Below, piece by piece: positions 54,201 to 62,887 of a DNA stretch of 64,000 bases. The stretch is taken from contig NZ_JH992926.1 of the NCBI RefSeq assembly GCF_000315425.1, positions 161,161 to 225,160 on the forward strand, read 5' to 3'. A program made the position numbers and the translations under genes. Positions within the stretch are counted from its first letter, which is position 1; each line of letters starts with the position of its first letter. The notes under the pieces are model-generated. The model searched no databases and was not told where the DNA came from. It was given only the letters and a program-made list of their open reading frames with translations. The DNA comes from Massilia timonae CCUG 45783 (GTDB lineage Bacteria > Pseudomonadota > Gammaproteobacteria > Burkholderiales > Burkholderiaceae_D).

Positions 54201-55814
54201 TCAGGCTGCCAGGACGGGACGCGCGGCAGGCGCGGCGCGGCGGGCATGCGGCGCCGCGGCGGCGCCTTGCTCCAGGCGGAAGGTGCCGACCACGGCCGAC
54301 AGCTGCGCCGCCTGGTCGCGCATCGCATCGGCGGCCGCCGCCGCCTCTTCGACCAGGGCCGCGTTCTGCTGGGTCACCCGGTCCATCTCGACGATGGCGG
54401 TATTGACCTGTTCGATGCCGGCGCTCTGTTCCTCGCTGGCAGCGGCGATCTCGCCCATGATCACGGTCACCTGCTCGATGCTGTGGACGATCTGTTCCAT
54501 GGTGGCGCCGGCGCGCGCCACCTGTTGCGTGCCCTGCTGGACCTGGCTCACCGAATCGTCGATCAGGCTCTTGATTTCCTTGGCGGCGGCGGCCGAGCGA
54601 TGGGCGAGGGTGCGCACCTCGCCGGCGACGACCGCGAAGCCGCGGCCTTGCTCGCCGGCGCGGGCCGCCTCGACCGCCGCGTTCAGGGCCAGGATATTGG
54701 TCTGGAAGGCGATGCCGTCGATGACGCCGATGATGTCGACGATGCGCTGCGACGCGGCGTCGATGCGGCCCATGGTGCCGACCACGTCGGCCACCATCTT
54801 GCCGCCTTCGCCGGCCACGCCGGCGGCGTTGGCGGCCAGGCCGTTGGCGTGGCGCGCGTGTTCGGTGTTCTGGCGTACGGTCGAGGTGAGTTCTTCCATC
54901 GAGGCCGCGGTTTCTTCCAGCGAGCCGGCCTGCTGCTCGGTGCGGCTCGAGAGGTCCTGGTTGCCGCTCGCGATTTCGCCGGAAGCGGTGGCGATGGTGG
55001 CGGTGCCGTCGCGCACCTGGCCGACGATGGCGGCCAGGCTGGCGTTCATGCGCGACAGCGCCGCCATCAGCTGGCCGACCTCGTCGCCGCGCTCGAGCGC
55101 CTGGCGGCTGAATTGGCTGGTCAGGTCGCCGCCGGCCACGCGTTCGGCCACATCGAGCGCCTCGCGCAGCGGCGCCGTGATCGAGCGGCTGATGAACCAG
55201 GCGCAGGCGGCGCCCAGCAGCAGGGCCGCGCCACCCAGCGTGAACAGGATCACGCGGGTGCTGGCATAGGACGCCAGGATCGACTGGGCGACGCCGTCGG
55301 CGGCGCTGATCTGCATGGCGGCGAACTTGTCGACCGTGGCCAGGTAGGACACGGTGCGCGGGCTCAGCTGCTCGCGGTAGATCGCGTCGAGACGGGCCTG
55401 GTCGCCTGCGCGCTTGGCCTGGAACAGGGCGTCGCGCGCGGCCATATACGCCAGGCGCTGTTCCTTGACGAGCATGAACTGCTCGCGCACGGCGGGATTG
55501 CGCAGCGACTCCTCGATTTCCTTTTGCAGTACGTTGGAGCGGCTGGTGATCGCCTGGCGGCGCGGGCCGATCACGTCGAGGATGCCGGCGTCGACCGCGT
55601 AATAGACGGTCTCGTTGATGGCGCTGTTGATCTCGATGTTGCGGCGCCATTCGGCGACGCTGCGCTGGTTCTTGATGCTGGTATTGACCAGGCGGTCGGT
55701 CAGGTCGGCCGCCGACTGCATGCGCGTCAGGGCGGTGGCGCTCATGGCGAGCAAGAGCACGAGAACGATGGCAAAGCCGATGCCCAGGCGGGCGCCGATA
55801 TTGAGTTTTTTCAC
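54201..55814 (-). CDS. Methyl-accepting chemotaxis protein (copy 1)
   Basis: The 537-residue receptor starts at GTG 55814 (VKKLNIGARLGIGF). It has a first membrane helix (about 10-30), a four-helix-bundle-type periplasmic domain (about 31-185), a second membrane helix (about 190-212), a HAMP domain and the cytoplasmic signalling hairpin with the tip EAARAGEQGRGFAVVAGEVR. It has no C-terminal pentapeptide tether for CheR. It is a tandem paralogue of the receptor at 56027-57631. Confidence 0.94.
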   Translation of the reverse strand: MKKLNIGARLGIGFAIVLVLLLAMSATALTRMQSAADLTDRLVNTSIKNQRSVAEWRRNIEINSAINETVYYAVDAGILDVIGPRRQAITSRSNVLQKEIEESLRNPAVREQFMLVKEQRLAYMAARDALFQAKRAGDQARLDAIYREQLSPRTVSYLATVDKFAAMQISAADGVAQSILASYASTRVILFTLGGAALLLGAACAWFISRSITAPLREALDVAERVAGGDLTSQFSRQALERGDEVGQLMAALSRMNASLAAIVGQVRDGTATIATASGEIASGNQDLSSRTEQQAGSLEETAASMEELTSTVRQNTEHARHANGLAANAAGVAGEGGKMVADVVGTMGRIDAASQRIVDIIGVIDGIAFQTNILALNAAVEAARAGEQGRGFAVVAGEVRTLAHRSAAAAKEIKSLIDDSVSQVQQGTQQVARAGATMEQIVHSIEQVTVIMGEIAAASEEQSAGIEQVNTAIVEMDRVTQQNAALVEEAAAAADAMRDQAAQLSAVVGTFRLEQGAAAAPHARRAAPAARPVLAA

Positions 55815-56026
55815 GAGGGTAGTTTCCAGGCGGCTTAGGGATCCAGGCTGACCGCGCACGCGGCCAGGCCGGACTGGCGCCCCGCATGCGCTCCCGTGAG
55901 GAAGCCCACATGCGGCGCCAGATCGAAGGCCCTCAGTATAACCCGCAAATCCAGCAAAGCAATTGCTGTGCGGCAAATTTGCAACATACGGGATTTCCGA
56001 CGTTGCAATTGCATGTACCCGGCTGG

Positions 56027-57631
56027 TCAGCTGAGTGCCGGCAGCGCGGCGCGCTCCTGCCGCTGTCGCGGCGCGGTCCTGGCGGCGTCACCGTTTCCGA
56101 GGCGGAAAGTGCCGACCACGGCCGACAGCTGCGCCGCCTGGTCGCGCATCGCATCGGCCGCGGCGGCCGCCTGTTCGACCAGGGCGGCATTCTGCTGGGT
56201 CACCCGGTCCATTTCGGCGATGGCGGTATTGACCTGCTCGATGCCGGCGCTCTGTTCCTCGCTGGCGGCGGCGATCTCGCCCATGATCACGGTCACCTGG
56301 CGGATGCCGTCCACGATCTGCCCCATGGTGGCGCCGGCGCGCGCCACCTGCTGCGTGCCTTGCTGGACCTGATGCACCGAGTCGTCGATCAGGCCCTTGA
56401 TTTCCTTGGCGGCGGCGGCCGAGCGGTGGGCCAGGGTGCGCACCTCGCCGGCGACGACCGCGAACCCGCGCCCCTGTTCACCGGCGCGGGCCGCCTCGAC
56501 CGCCGCGTTCAGGGCCAGGATATTGGTCTGGAAGGCGATGCCGTTGATCACGCCGATGATGTCGACGATGCGCTGCGACGACGCGTCGATGCGGCCCATG
56601 GTGCCGACCACCTCGTCGACCATCTTGCCGCCTTCGCCGGCGACGCCGGCGGCGCTGGCGGCCAGGCCATTGGCGCGGCGCGCGTGTTCGGTGTTCTGGC
56701 GCACGGTGGAGGTGAGTTCCTCCATCGAGGCCGCGGTTTCCTCGAGCGAACCGGCCTGCTGCTCGGTGCGGCTCGACAGGTCCTGGTTGCCGCTCGCGAT
56801 TTCGCCGGACGCCTGCGCGATCGCCGCGCTGCCGTCGCGCACCTGGCCGACGATGGCGGCCAGGTTGGCGTTCATGCGGCCCAGCGCCTCCATCAGCTGC
56901 GCCACCTCGTCGCGGCCCTGCGCGTCGACCCGGCTGCCGAGGTCGCCGTCGGCCACGCGCTCGGCCACCTCGACCGCCTGGCGCAGCGGCGCCGTGATCG
57001 AACGGGTGATGAACCAGGCGAAGCCGGCGCCGAGGATGATCGCGGCCACGGCGAGCACCAGCAGGATGATGCGGGTCTCGGCGTAGGACGCCAGGATGGT
57101 GGTGCCGACCGCGCCGGTGGCGGTGCTCTGGCGGTTGGCGAACTCTTCCAGCGCGGCTTCGAAGGCCCGGGCGCGCGGCACGAACTGGGCGTTATAGGCC
57201 TGTTCGAGGCGGGCCGGGTCGCCCGACAGCTTGGCTTCGAGCACGGCGTCGCGGGCGCCGTCATAGGCGCCGCGCAGTTCCTTGGCGCGGTCCAGGAAGA
57301 CGCGCACCTTCATGTTGAGCAGGTTGGCGTCGACGTCGGCTTGCAGGGCTTCGGCCCGGCGCACGTTGTCGCGCAGGCGCGGCGCGAGTTGCGCGACCAC
57401 GCCAACGTCGCCCGCATGGTAGACGGCGTCGATCAGGGCGTCATTGACCTCGACCGCCTTGCGCCATTCGGACACCGTCTGCTGGTTCTTGGTGCTGGTA
57501 TTGACGAGGCGGTAGGTCAGGTCGCCGGCCGTCTGCATGCGGGTAAGCGAAGTGGCGGCCATGGCCAATAGCAGGGCAAGCACGACGGCAAAGGCAAGCC
57601 CCAGGCGGGCGCCTATCTTCAGGTTCTTCAC
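56027..57631 (-). CDS. Methyl-accepting chemotaxis protein (copy 2)
   Basis: The 534-residue receptor starts at GTG 57631 (VKNLKIGARLGLAF). Its HAMP and signalling regions are nearly identical to copy 1, while the periplasmic bundle (about 31-185) has diverged strongly (SEWRKAVEVNDALIDAVYHA against AEWRRNIEINSAINETVYYA). This points to duplication with diversification of the ligand domain. About 210 bases separate the two genes, so each may have its own promoter. Confidence 0.94.
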   Translation of the reverse strand: MKNLKIGARLGLAFAVVLALLLAMAATSLTRMQTAGDLTYRLVNTSTKNQQTVSEWRKAVEVNDALIDAVYHAGDVGVVAQLAPRLRDNVRRAEALQADVDANLLNMKVRVFLDRAKELRGAYDGARDAVLEAKLSGDPARLEQAYNAQFVPRARAFEAALEEFANRQSTATGAVGTTILASYAETRIILLVLAVAAIILGAGFAWFITRSITAPLRQAVEVAERVADGDLGSRVDAQGRDEVAQLMEALGRMNANLAAIVGQVRDGSAAIAQASGEIASGNQDLSSRTEQQAGSLEETAASMEELTSTVRQNTEHARRANGLAASAAGVAGEGGKMVDEVVGTMGRIDASSQRIVDIIGVINGIAFQTNILALNAAVEAARAGEQGRGFAVVAGEVRTLAHRSAAAAKEIKGLIDDSVHQVQQGTQQVARAGATMGQIVDGIRQVTVIMGEIAAASEEQSAGIEQVNTAIAEMDRVTQQNAALVEQAAAAADAMRDQAAQLSAVVGTFRLGNGDAARTAPRQRQERAALPALS

Positions 57632-57908
57632 TGGATCAGTCTTTCGTGGTTGGCGGCGCGACCGTCGAGCCGCTCGCGTGAAGCGAGACGGAGGCGGGGC
57701 CGATGCATAACAAGCATCAATCGAGATGCCGAAACCAATAGTGTATCGCAATAATCGGATGCATGTTGCCGTGCGGCATCAGTTTGTGACCAATCCGTAT
57801 CGGAACAGTTGCACGCCCAGTCCTACAGGCTGCGAGGTCGCCCGCCTATTGCCGTCACGAGCCCACCGGCTAAGATGGGCCGACATGATTGAACATGAGG
57901 AGATCGCC

Positions 57909-58280
57909 ATGTCGACGCACAACGAAAGCAAGGATGTGAAGGGACGCAGCTGGGATCAGGTGACCGACGGCACCACCAGCGCGGCGACGATGGGCGCCGG
58001 CGCGACCGGCGAGGTCGGCGCCAGCGCCGAGCGCAAGGATCCGGCCCAGCGCCAGGGCGATGGCGCAATGCAACAAGGCAGCCAGGGCAGTCAGGCCGGC
58101 CGCACCGACGACCTGCTGGCGGGTGGTTCGAACGACGAACAGTCCGACCAGGGCTTCCAGGGTGGGGCCAACCGCCAGTCGGGTCCTGCGGGGACGCTTC
58201 AGACTGCGGGCCAGACTGAGGCAGGCGCGGCCGATGCCGACGATGACGAGTACGACCAGGGGACGGCGCGGCGCGGTTAG
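57909..58280 (+). CDS. Hydrophilic, low-complexity hypothetical protein
   Basis: The 123-residue protein starts at ATG 57909 behind a strong GAGGAGAT site. It has no signal or membrane segment and is dominated by glycine, glutamine, alanine, serine and acidic residues (SQGSQAGRTDDLLAGGSNDE; AGAADADDDEYDQG), so it is probably disordered. Some stress-induced hydrophilins look like this, but I cannot assign a family. Confidence 0.6.
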   Translation: MSTHNESKDVKGRSWDQVTDGTTSAATMGAGATGEVGASAERKDPAQRQGDGAMQQGSQGSQAGRTDDLLAGGSNDEQSDQGFQGGANRQSGPAGTLQTAGQTEAGAADADDDEYDQGTARRG

Positions 58281-58415
58281 TCGGCTGGATGCGTCAGGTG
58301 CGCAGCAGCGGTCGTTCGGCACAACGCCATGGCCGCCTCGCGCCGTCGGGCGGCGCGCTTACCGACATTCGTCGCTTTTTGATAACTTTCGGCAAGTTTG
58401 TGTCAAAATGTGGCG

Positions 58416-59060
58416 ATGAACCACGAGCTTTCCAATATGCCCGCGCTGACGCGGTCCTACCGCGGCCAGTCCCAGGAGCAGCGCCGCGCCGAGCGTCGCA
58501 GCCGCCTGGTCGCGGGCGCGATCGCCGTCTACGGCGAGCGGGGCTACCACCAGGCGACGGTGAAGGCGGTCTGCGAGGCGGCCGGCCTGACCGAACGTTA
58601 TTTTTATGAGTCCTTCGCCAACAGCGAGGCGCTGCTGATCGATTCCTACAATACCGTCACCTACGCGGTGCTGGGCGAGATCCTGCGCGCCGGCGAAGCG
58701 GCCGGGCGCGGCCGGGTGGCGCGTTCGCGCGCCATGCTGCACGCGTATTTCGCGGCCCTGCAGCGCGAACCGCAGTCGGCGCGCGTGTTCCTGGTCGAGA
58801 TCCGGGGCGTGAGCCGCGCCGTGGACCAGGCGTTCGACACCTCGCTGCGCGCCATCGGCCGCGACGTCGCGCGCCTGCTGGACTCGAGCGCCGCGAACGA
58901 TGAATTGCTGCAGGCGGGGGTGATCGGCGGGGTGATCCACATTGCCCTGCGCTGGATCGAGGACGGCTACCAGCCGCCGATCGAGCGCGCGGTCGAGACG
59001 GCGCTGCGCCTGGGCACGGCCCTGGCCGCGCCGCCGCGCAGGCGCGTCCGGCCGGCCTGA
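58416..59060 (+). CDS. TetR-family transcriptional regulator
   Basis: The 214-residue protein has the TetR helix-turn-helix (YHQATVKAVCEAAGLTERYF) and a helical ligand domain. ATG 58416 is chosen; an in-frame upstream start at 58398 would add MCQNVA. It faces the bkd operon with about 36 bases between the stops. A TetR gene at the end of a bkd operon may respond to acyl-CoA, but the bkd promoter is at the other end, so the link is weak. Confidence 0.9.
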   Translation: MNHELSNMPALTRSYRGQSQEQRRAERRSRLVAGAIAVYGERGYHQATVKAVCEAAGLTERYFYESFANSEALLIDSYNTVTYAVLGEILRAGEAAGRGRVARSRAMLHAYFAALQREPQSARVFLVEIRGVSRAVDQAFDTSLRAIGRDVARLLDSSAANDELLQAGVIGGVIHIALRWIEDGYQPPIERAVETALRLGTALAAPPRRRVRPA

Positions 59061-59096
59061 GCATGAACGCCGCCCCGAGCGGGGCGGCGCGCCGGT

Positions 59097-60491
59097 TCAG
59101 ATGTGCAGGGCGTGGCCGAGCGCGCGCAGCGCGGCTTCCTGCACCGCTTCGCCCAGGGTCGGATGGGCGTGGATCGTGCGCGCGACGTCTTCCAGCTGGG
59201 CGCCCAGCTCGATCGACTGGGTGAAGCCGGCCGCCAGCTCCGACACGCCGACGCCCACCGCCTGCCAGCCGAGGATCAGGTGGTTGTCCTTGCGCGCGAC
59301 CACGCGCACGAAGCCGTCCGTGCCCTCGATCGTCATCGCGCGGCCGTTGGCGCTGAACGGGAAGCTGGCCTGGATGGCGTCGATGCCGGCGGCTTGCGCC
59401 TCGGATGGCGACATGCCGGCCACGACGATCTCCGGGTCGGTGTAGCACACCGCCGGAATCGCCGCCGGCTGGAACCAGCGGCGCTTGCCGGCGATGATCT
59501 CGGCCACCATCTCGCCCTGGGCCATGGCGCGGTGGGCCAGCATCGGCTCGCCGGTGAGGTCGCCGATCGCCCACACATTGCGCATCGACGTGCGGCATTG
59601 CTCGTCGACCTTGATGGCGCGGCCCGCCATGTCGAGCATCAGGTTTTCGAGGCCCCAGCCGGTGGTCGCCGGCTTGCGGCCGACGGCCACCAGCACCTTG
59701 TCGGCTTCCAGGTAGGCCTCGACGCCGGATGCGTCGCGCACTTTCACCCGTTCGCCCTCCATCCCCAGCACCGAGGTCGCCAGGCGCAGCTCGACCCCGA
59801 GTCGTTCGAGCGACCTCGCCACCGGCTTGACCAGGTCGGCGTCGTAGGCCGGCAGGATGCGCTCGGCCGCTTCGACCACCGTCACCTGGCTGCCCAGCTT
59901 GCGGTAGGCCGTGCCCAGCTCGAGGCCGATGTAGCCGGCGCCGACCACCACCAGGCGGCGCGGCACGCTGTCCTGGGCCAACGCCTCGGTGGAGGAGATC
60001 ACCGGCCCACCGAACGGCATGAACGGCAGCTCGACCGCCTGCGAACCGCTGGCCAGCAGCAGGTGCTCGCAGCGGATGCGCACCGTTTCCTGGCCGTCGG
60101 CCTCGACTTCGACGGTCTTGCCGTCCAGGACCCGCGCCCAGCCGTGCACCACGCGCACGTCCTGTTTCTTCAGCAGGGCGCCGACGCCGCCGGTCAGGCG
60201 CTTGACGATGCCGTCCTTCCAGGCCACGGTGCGCGCCAGGTCGATCCTGGCGCTGTCCACGGTAATCCCGAGCGGCGACTCCTGGGCCGCGTAGGTTGCG
60301 GCCTTGTGGAACTCGTCGGCGGCGTGGATCAGCGCCTTCGACGGGATGCAGCCGACGTTCAGGCAGGTGCCGCCGGGGTTCGCGCCCTCGACCACGATGG
60401 CCGGGATGCCCAGCTGGCCGGCGCGGATGCCGGCCACGTAGCCGCCGGGACCGCCGCCGATGATCAGTAAGGTCGTGTTGATCGTCTCCAT
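59097..60491 (-). CDS. lpdA: Dihydrolipoyl dehydrogenase (E3)
   Basis: The 464-residue flavoenzyme reoxidises the lipoyl arm of 2-oxoacid dehydrogenase complexes. It has the FAD motif GGGPGGYVAGIRAGQLG, the redox disulfide in GGTCLNVGCIPSKALI (about residues 40-55), an NAD site (VVVGAGYIGLELG) and the catalytic HAHPTLGEAVQEAA near the end. It is the last gene of the bkd operon, four bases after bkdB. Confidence 0.97.
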   Translation of the reverse strand: METINTTLLIIGGGPGGYVAGIRAGQLGIPAIVVEGANPGGTCLNVGCIPSKALIHAADEFHKAATYAAQESPLGITVDSARIDLARTVAWKDGIVKRLTGGVGALLKKQDVRVVHGWARVLDGKTVEVEADGQETVRIRCEHLLLASGSQAVELPFMPFGGPVISSTEALAQDSVPRRLVVVGAGYIGLELGTAYRKLGSQVTVVEAAERILPAYDADLVKPVARSLERLGVELRLATSVLGMEGERVKVRDASGVEAYLEADKVLVAVGRKPATTGWGLENLMLDMAGRAIKVDEQCRTSMRNVWAIGDLTGEPMLAHRAMAQGEMVAEIIAGKRRWFQPAAIPAVCYTDPEIVVAGMSPSEAQAAGIDAIQASFPFSANGRAMTIEGTDGFVRVVARKDNHLILGWQAVGVGVSELAAGFTQSIELGAQLEDVARTIHAHPTLGEAVQEAALRALGHALHI

Positions 60492-60495
60492 CGGC

Positions 60496-61830
60496 TCACT
60501 CCACGAACAGGGTTGCAGGGAACTCGAGGTAGCCGCGGATCGCCTGCACGAACTGGGCCGCCACCATGCCGTCGATTACGCGGTGGTCGAACGAGGACGA
60601 CAGGTTCATCATCTTGCGCGCCACCATGGCGCCATCCCTGATCACCGGGCGGTCGACGATGCGGTTGACGCCGACGATCGCGACTTCGGGGCGGTTGATC
60701 ACCGGCGTGGTGACGATGCCGCCCAGGGCGCCCAGGCTGGTGATCGTGATGGTGGAGCCGGTGAGTTCGTCGCGCGTGGCCTTGCCATTGCGGGCGGCGT
60801 CGGCCAGGCGCGCAATCTCGGCTGCGCTCGACCACGGGTCGCGCGACTCGGCGTGGCGCACCACCGGCACCATCAGGCCGTTGTCGGTCTGGGCCGCGAT
60901 GCCGATATGGGCCGCGTCATAGGTGGTGAGCAGATTGCGCTCGTCGTCGTAGCGCGCGCTCATCATCGGGAACTCGCGCAGGGCCAGCACCACGGCGCGC
61001 ATCAGCAGCGGCAGCAGGGTGAGTTTGCCGCGCTCCGCCCCGTAGCGGGCGTTGAGCTGCAGGCGCAGCGCTTCGAGTTCGGTGACGTCGACTTCTTCCA
61101 CATAGGTGAAGTGCGGGATGTTGCGCTTGGCTTCCTGCATCTTCTCCGCGATCTTGCGGCGCAGGCCAATCACTTGCGTCGCATGTTCGCCATGCTGCTC
61201 GGCGTAGCGTTCATCGGGGCCGCCATTGGCCGCGCCGCCGCGGTGGCCGGCCACGTGGGCGTCGAGGTCGGCGTGGGTGATGCGGCCGGCCGGGCCGCTG
61301 CCGGCCACGAACTGCAGCTCGACGCCCAGGTCCCAGGCGCGCTGGCGCACGGCCGGCGCGGCCAGCGGTTTGTCGCCCTCGGCGCGCAGTAGCGGCGCGC
61401 TCCTGGAAACCGGCGCCGGCCGGGAGGCCGGGGCAGAGACAGGAGCAGAGGCGGACCCCGATGCTTCGTTGGCCGCCACGGCTTCGAGCTGCGGCTCGGC
61501 CACTTCTTCGGCTGGCGCGGCGGCGGCGGCGGCGGTGACCGGTTCCTGGCCGGCCCTGGGCGCGCCCTTGTCCTTCAGGTTGCCGGCTCCCTCGACCTCG
61601 AGGCGGATCAGTTCCGCGCCCACGGCGAGCGACTGGCCGATCGCGCCGCCCAGGCTCGTGATGGTGCCAGCGACCGGCGACGGGATCTCGACCGTCGCCT
61701 TGTCGGTCATGACGTCGGCCAGCACCTGGTCTTCTTTTACGACGTCGCCTGGCTGGACGTGCCAGGCCACCACTTCGACTTCGGCGATGCCTTCGCCGAG
61801 GTCGGGCATCTTGATGACGTGAATACCCAT
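60496..61830 (-). CDS. bkdB: Branched-chain 2-oxoacid dehydrogenase E2
   Basis: The 444-residue acyltransferase has one N-terminal lipoyl domain (lysine in MTDKATVEIPS, about residue 44), an alanine/proline-rich linker, the E3-binding domain (AAPAVRQRAWDLGVELQFVA, about 163-182) and the catalytic domain with DHRVIDGMVAAQF near the C-terminus. It moves the branched acyl group to CoA. It is separated by four bases from the genes on both sides. Confidence 0.96.
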   Translation of the reverse strand: MGIHVIKMPDLGEGIAEVEVVAWHVQPGDVVKEDQVLADVMTDKATVEIPSPVAGTITSLGGAIGQSLAVGAELIRLEVEGAGNLKDKGAPRAGQEPVTAAAAAAPAEEVAEPQLEAVAANEASGSASAPVSAPASRPAPVSRSAPLLRAEGDKPLAAPAVRQRAWDLGVELQFVAGSGPAGRITHADLDAHVAGHRGGAANGGPDERYAEQHGEHATQVIGLRRKIAEKMQEAKRNIPHFTYVEEVDVTELEALRLQLNARYGAERGKLTLLPLLMRAVVLALREFPMMSARYDDERNLLTTYDAAHIGIAAQTDNGLMVPVVRHAESRDPWSSAAEIARLADAARNGKATRDELTGSTITITSLGALGGIVTTPVINRPEVAIVGVNRIVDRPVIRDGAMVARKMMNLSSSFDHRVIDGMVAAQFVQAIRGYLEFPATLFVE

Positions 61831-61834
61831 CGGA

Positions 61835-62887
61835 TCAACCCTCCATCACGCGTTTCAGGGCCGCGCCGACACGGTCGGGCCCCGGGAAATAAGCCCATTC
61901 CTGCGCATGCGGATACGGGGTGTCCCAGCCGGCGACGCGCCCGATCGGCGCTTCGAGCTGGTAGAAGCAGTGCTCTTGCACCAGCGCCGCCAGTTCGGCG
62001 CCGAAGCCGCTGGTCTGGGTCGCTTCGTGCACGATCACGCAGCGGCCGGTCTTCTTGACCGAGGCGACGATGGTGCCCAAGTCGAGCGGCCAGATGCTGC
62101 GCAGGTCGATCACCTCGGCATCGACGCCGGACTCGCGCGCCGCCGCTTCGGCGACCCAGACCATGGTGCCGTAGGCCAGCACGGTGACGTCATTGCCGGG
62201 GCGGACGATGGCGGCTTTATCCAGGTCGACGGTGTAGTAACCCGTTGGGACTTCGCCCTTCGGATGGCCGGACCAGGGCACGACCGGACGGTCGTGGTGG
62301 CCGTCGAACGGGCCGTTGTAAAGACGTTTCGGTTCCAGGAAGATCACCGGATCGTCGTTCTCGATCGAGGCGATCAGCAGGCCCTTGGCGTCGTACGGGT
62401 TCGAGGGCATCACGGTGCGCAGGCCGCACACGTGGGTGAAGAAGGCTTCGGGGCTCTGGCTGTGGGTCTGGCCGCCGTAGATGCCGCCGCCGCAGGGCAT
62501 GCGGATCACCATCGACGCCGTGAATTCGCCGGCCGAGCGATAGCGCAGGCGCGCCGCCTCGGACACGATCTGGTCGGTCGCCGGATAAAAATAGTCGGCG
62601 AACTGGATCTCGACCACCGGGCGCAGGCCATAGGCGGCCATGCCGACCGCGGTGCCGACGATGCCGCCTTCCGAGATCGGCGCGTCGAACACGCGCGACT
62701 TGCCGTATTTTGCTTGCAGCCCATCGGTGACGCGGAACACGCCGCCAAAGTAGCCGACGTCCTGGCCATACACCACGACGTTGTCGTCGCGTTCCATCAT
62801 CACGTCCATGGCCGAGCGCAGGGCCTGGATCATGGTCATCGACATCGATGCGATGTCCTTGGGTTGATCGTCTCGTGCCATCCTCAT
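61835..62887 (-). CDS. bkdA2: Branched-chain 2-oxoacid dehydrogenase E1 beta
   Basis: The 350-residue subunit closely resembles Pseudomonas BkdA2: MIQALRSAMDVMMERDDNVV, YGQDVGYFGGVFRVTDGLQ and YGKSRVFDAPISEGGIVGTA are all present. With E1 alpha it decarboxylates the 2-oxoacids of valine, leucine and isoleucine. Its start overlaps the E1 alpha stop by four bases. Confidence 0.96.
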   Translation of the reverse strand: MRMARDDQPKDIASMSMTMIQALRSAMDVMMERDDNVVVYGQDVGYFGGVFRVTDGLQAKYGKSRVFDAPISEGGIVGTAVGMAAYGLRPVVEIQFADYFYPATDQIVSEAARLRYRSAGEFTASMVIRMPCGGGIYGGQTHSQSPEAFFTHVCGLRTVMPSNPYDAKGLLIASIENDDPVIFLEPKRLYNGPFDGHHDRPVVPWSGHPKGEVPTGYYTVDLDKAAIVRPGNDVTVLAYGTMVWVAEAAARESGVDAEVIDLRSIWPLDLGTIVASVKKTGRCVIVHEATQTSGFGAELAALVQEHCFYQLEAPIGRVAGWDTPYPHAQEWAYFPGPDRVGAALKRVMEG

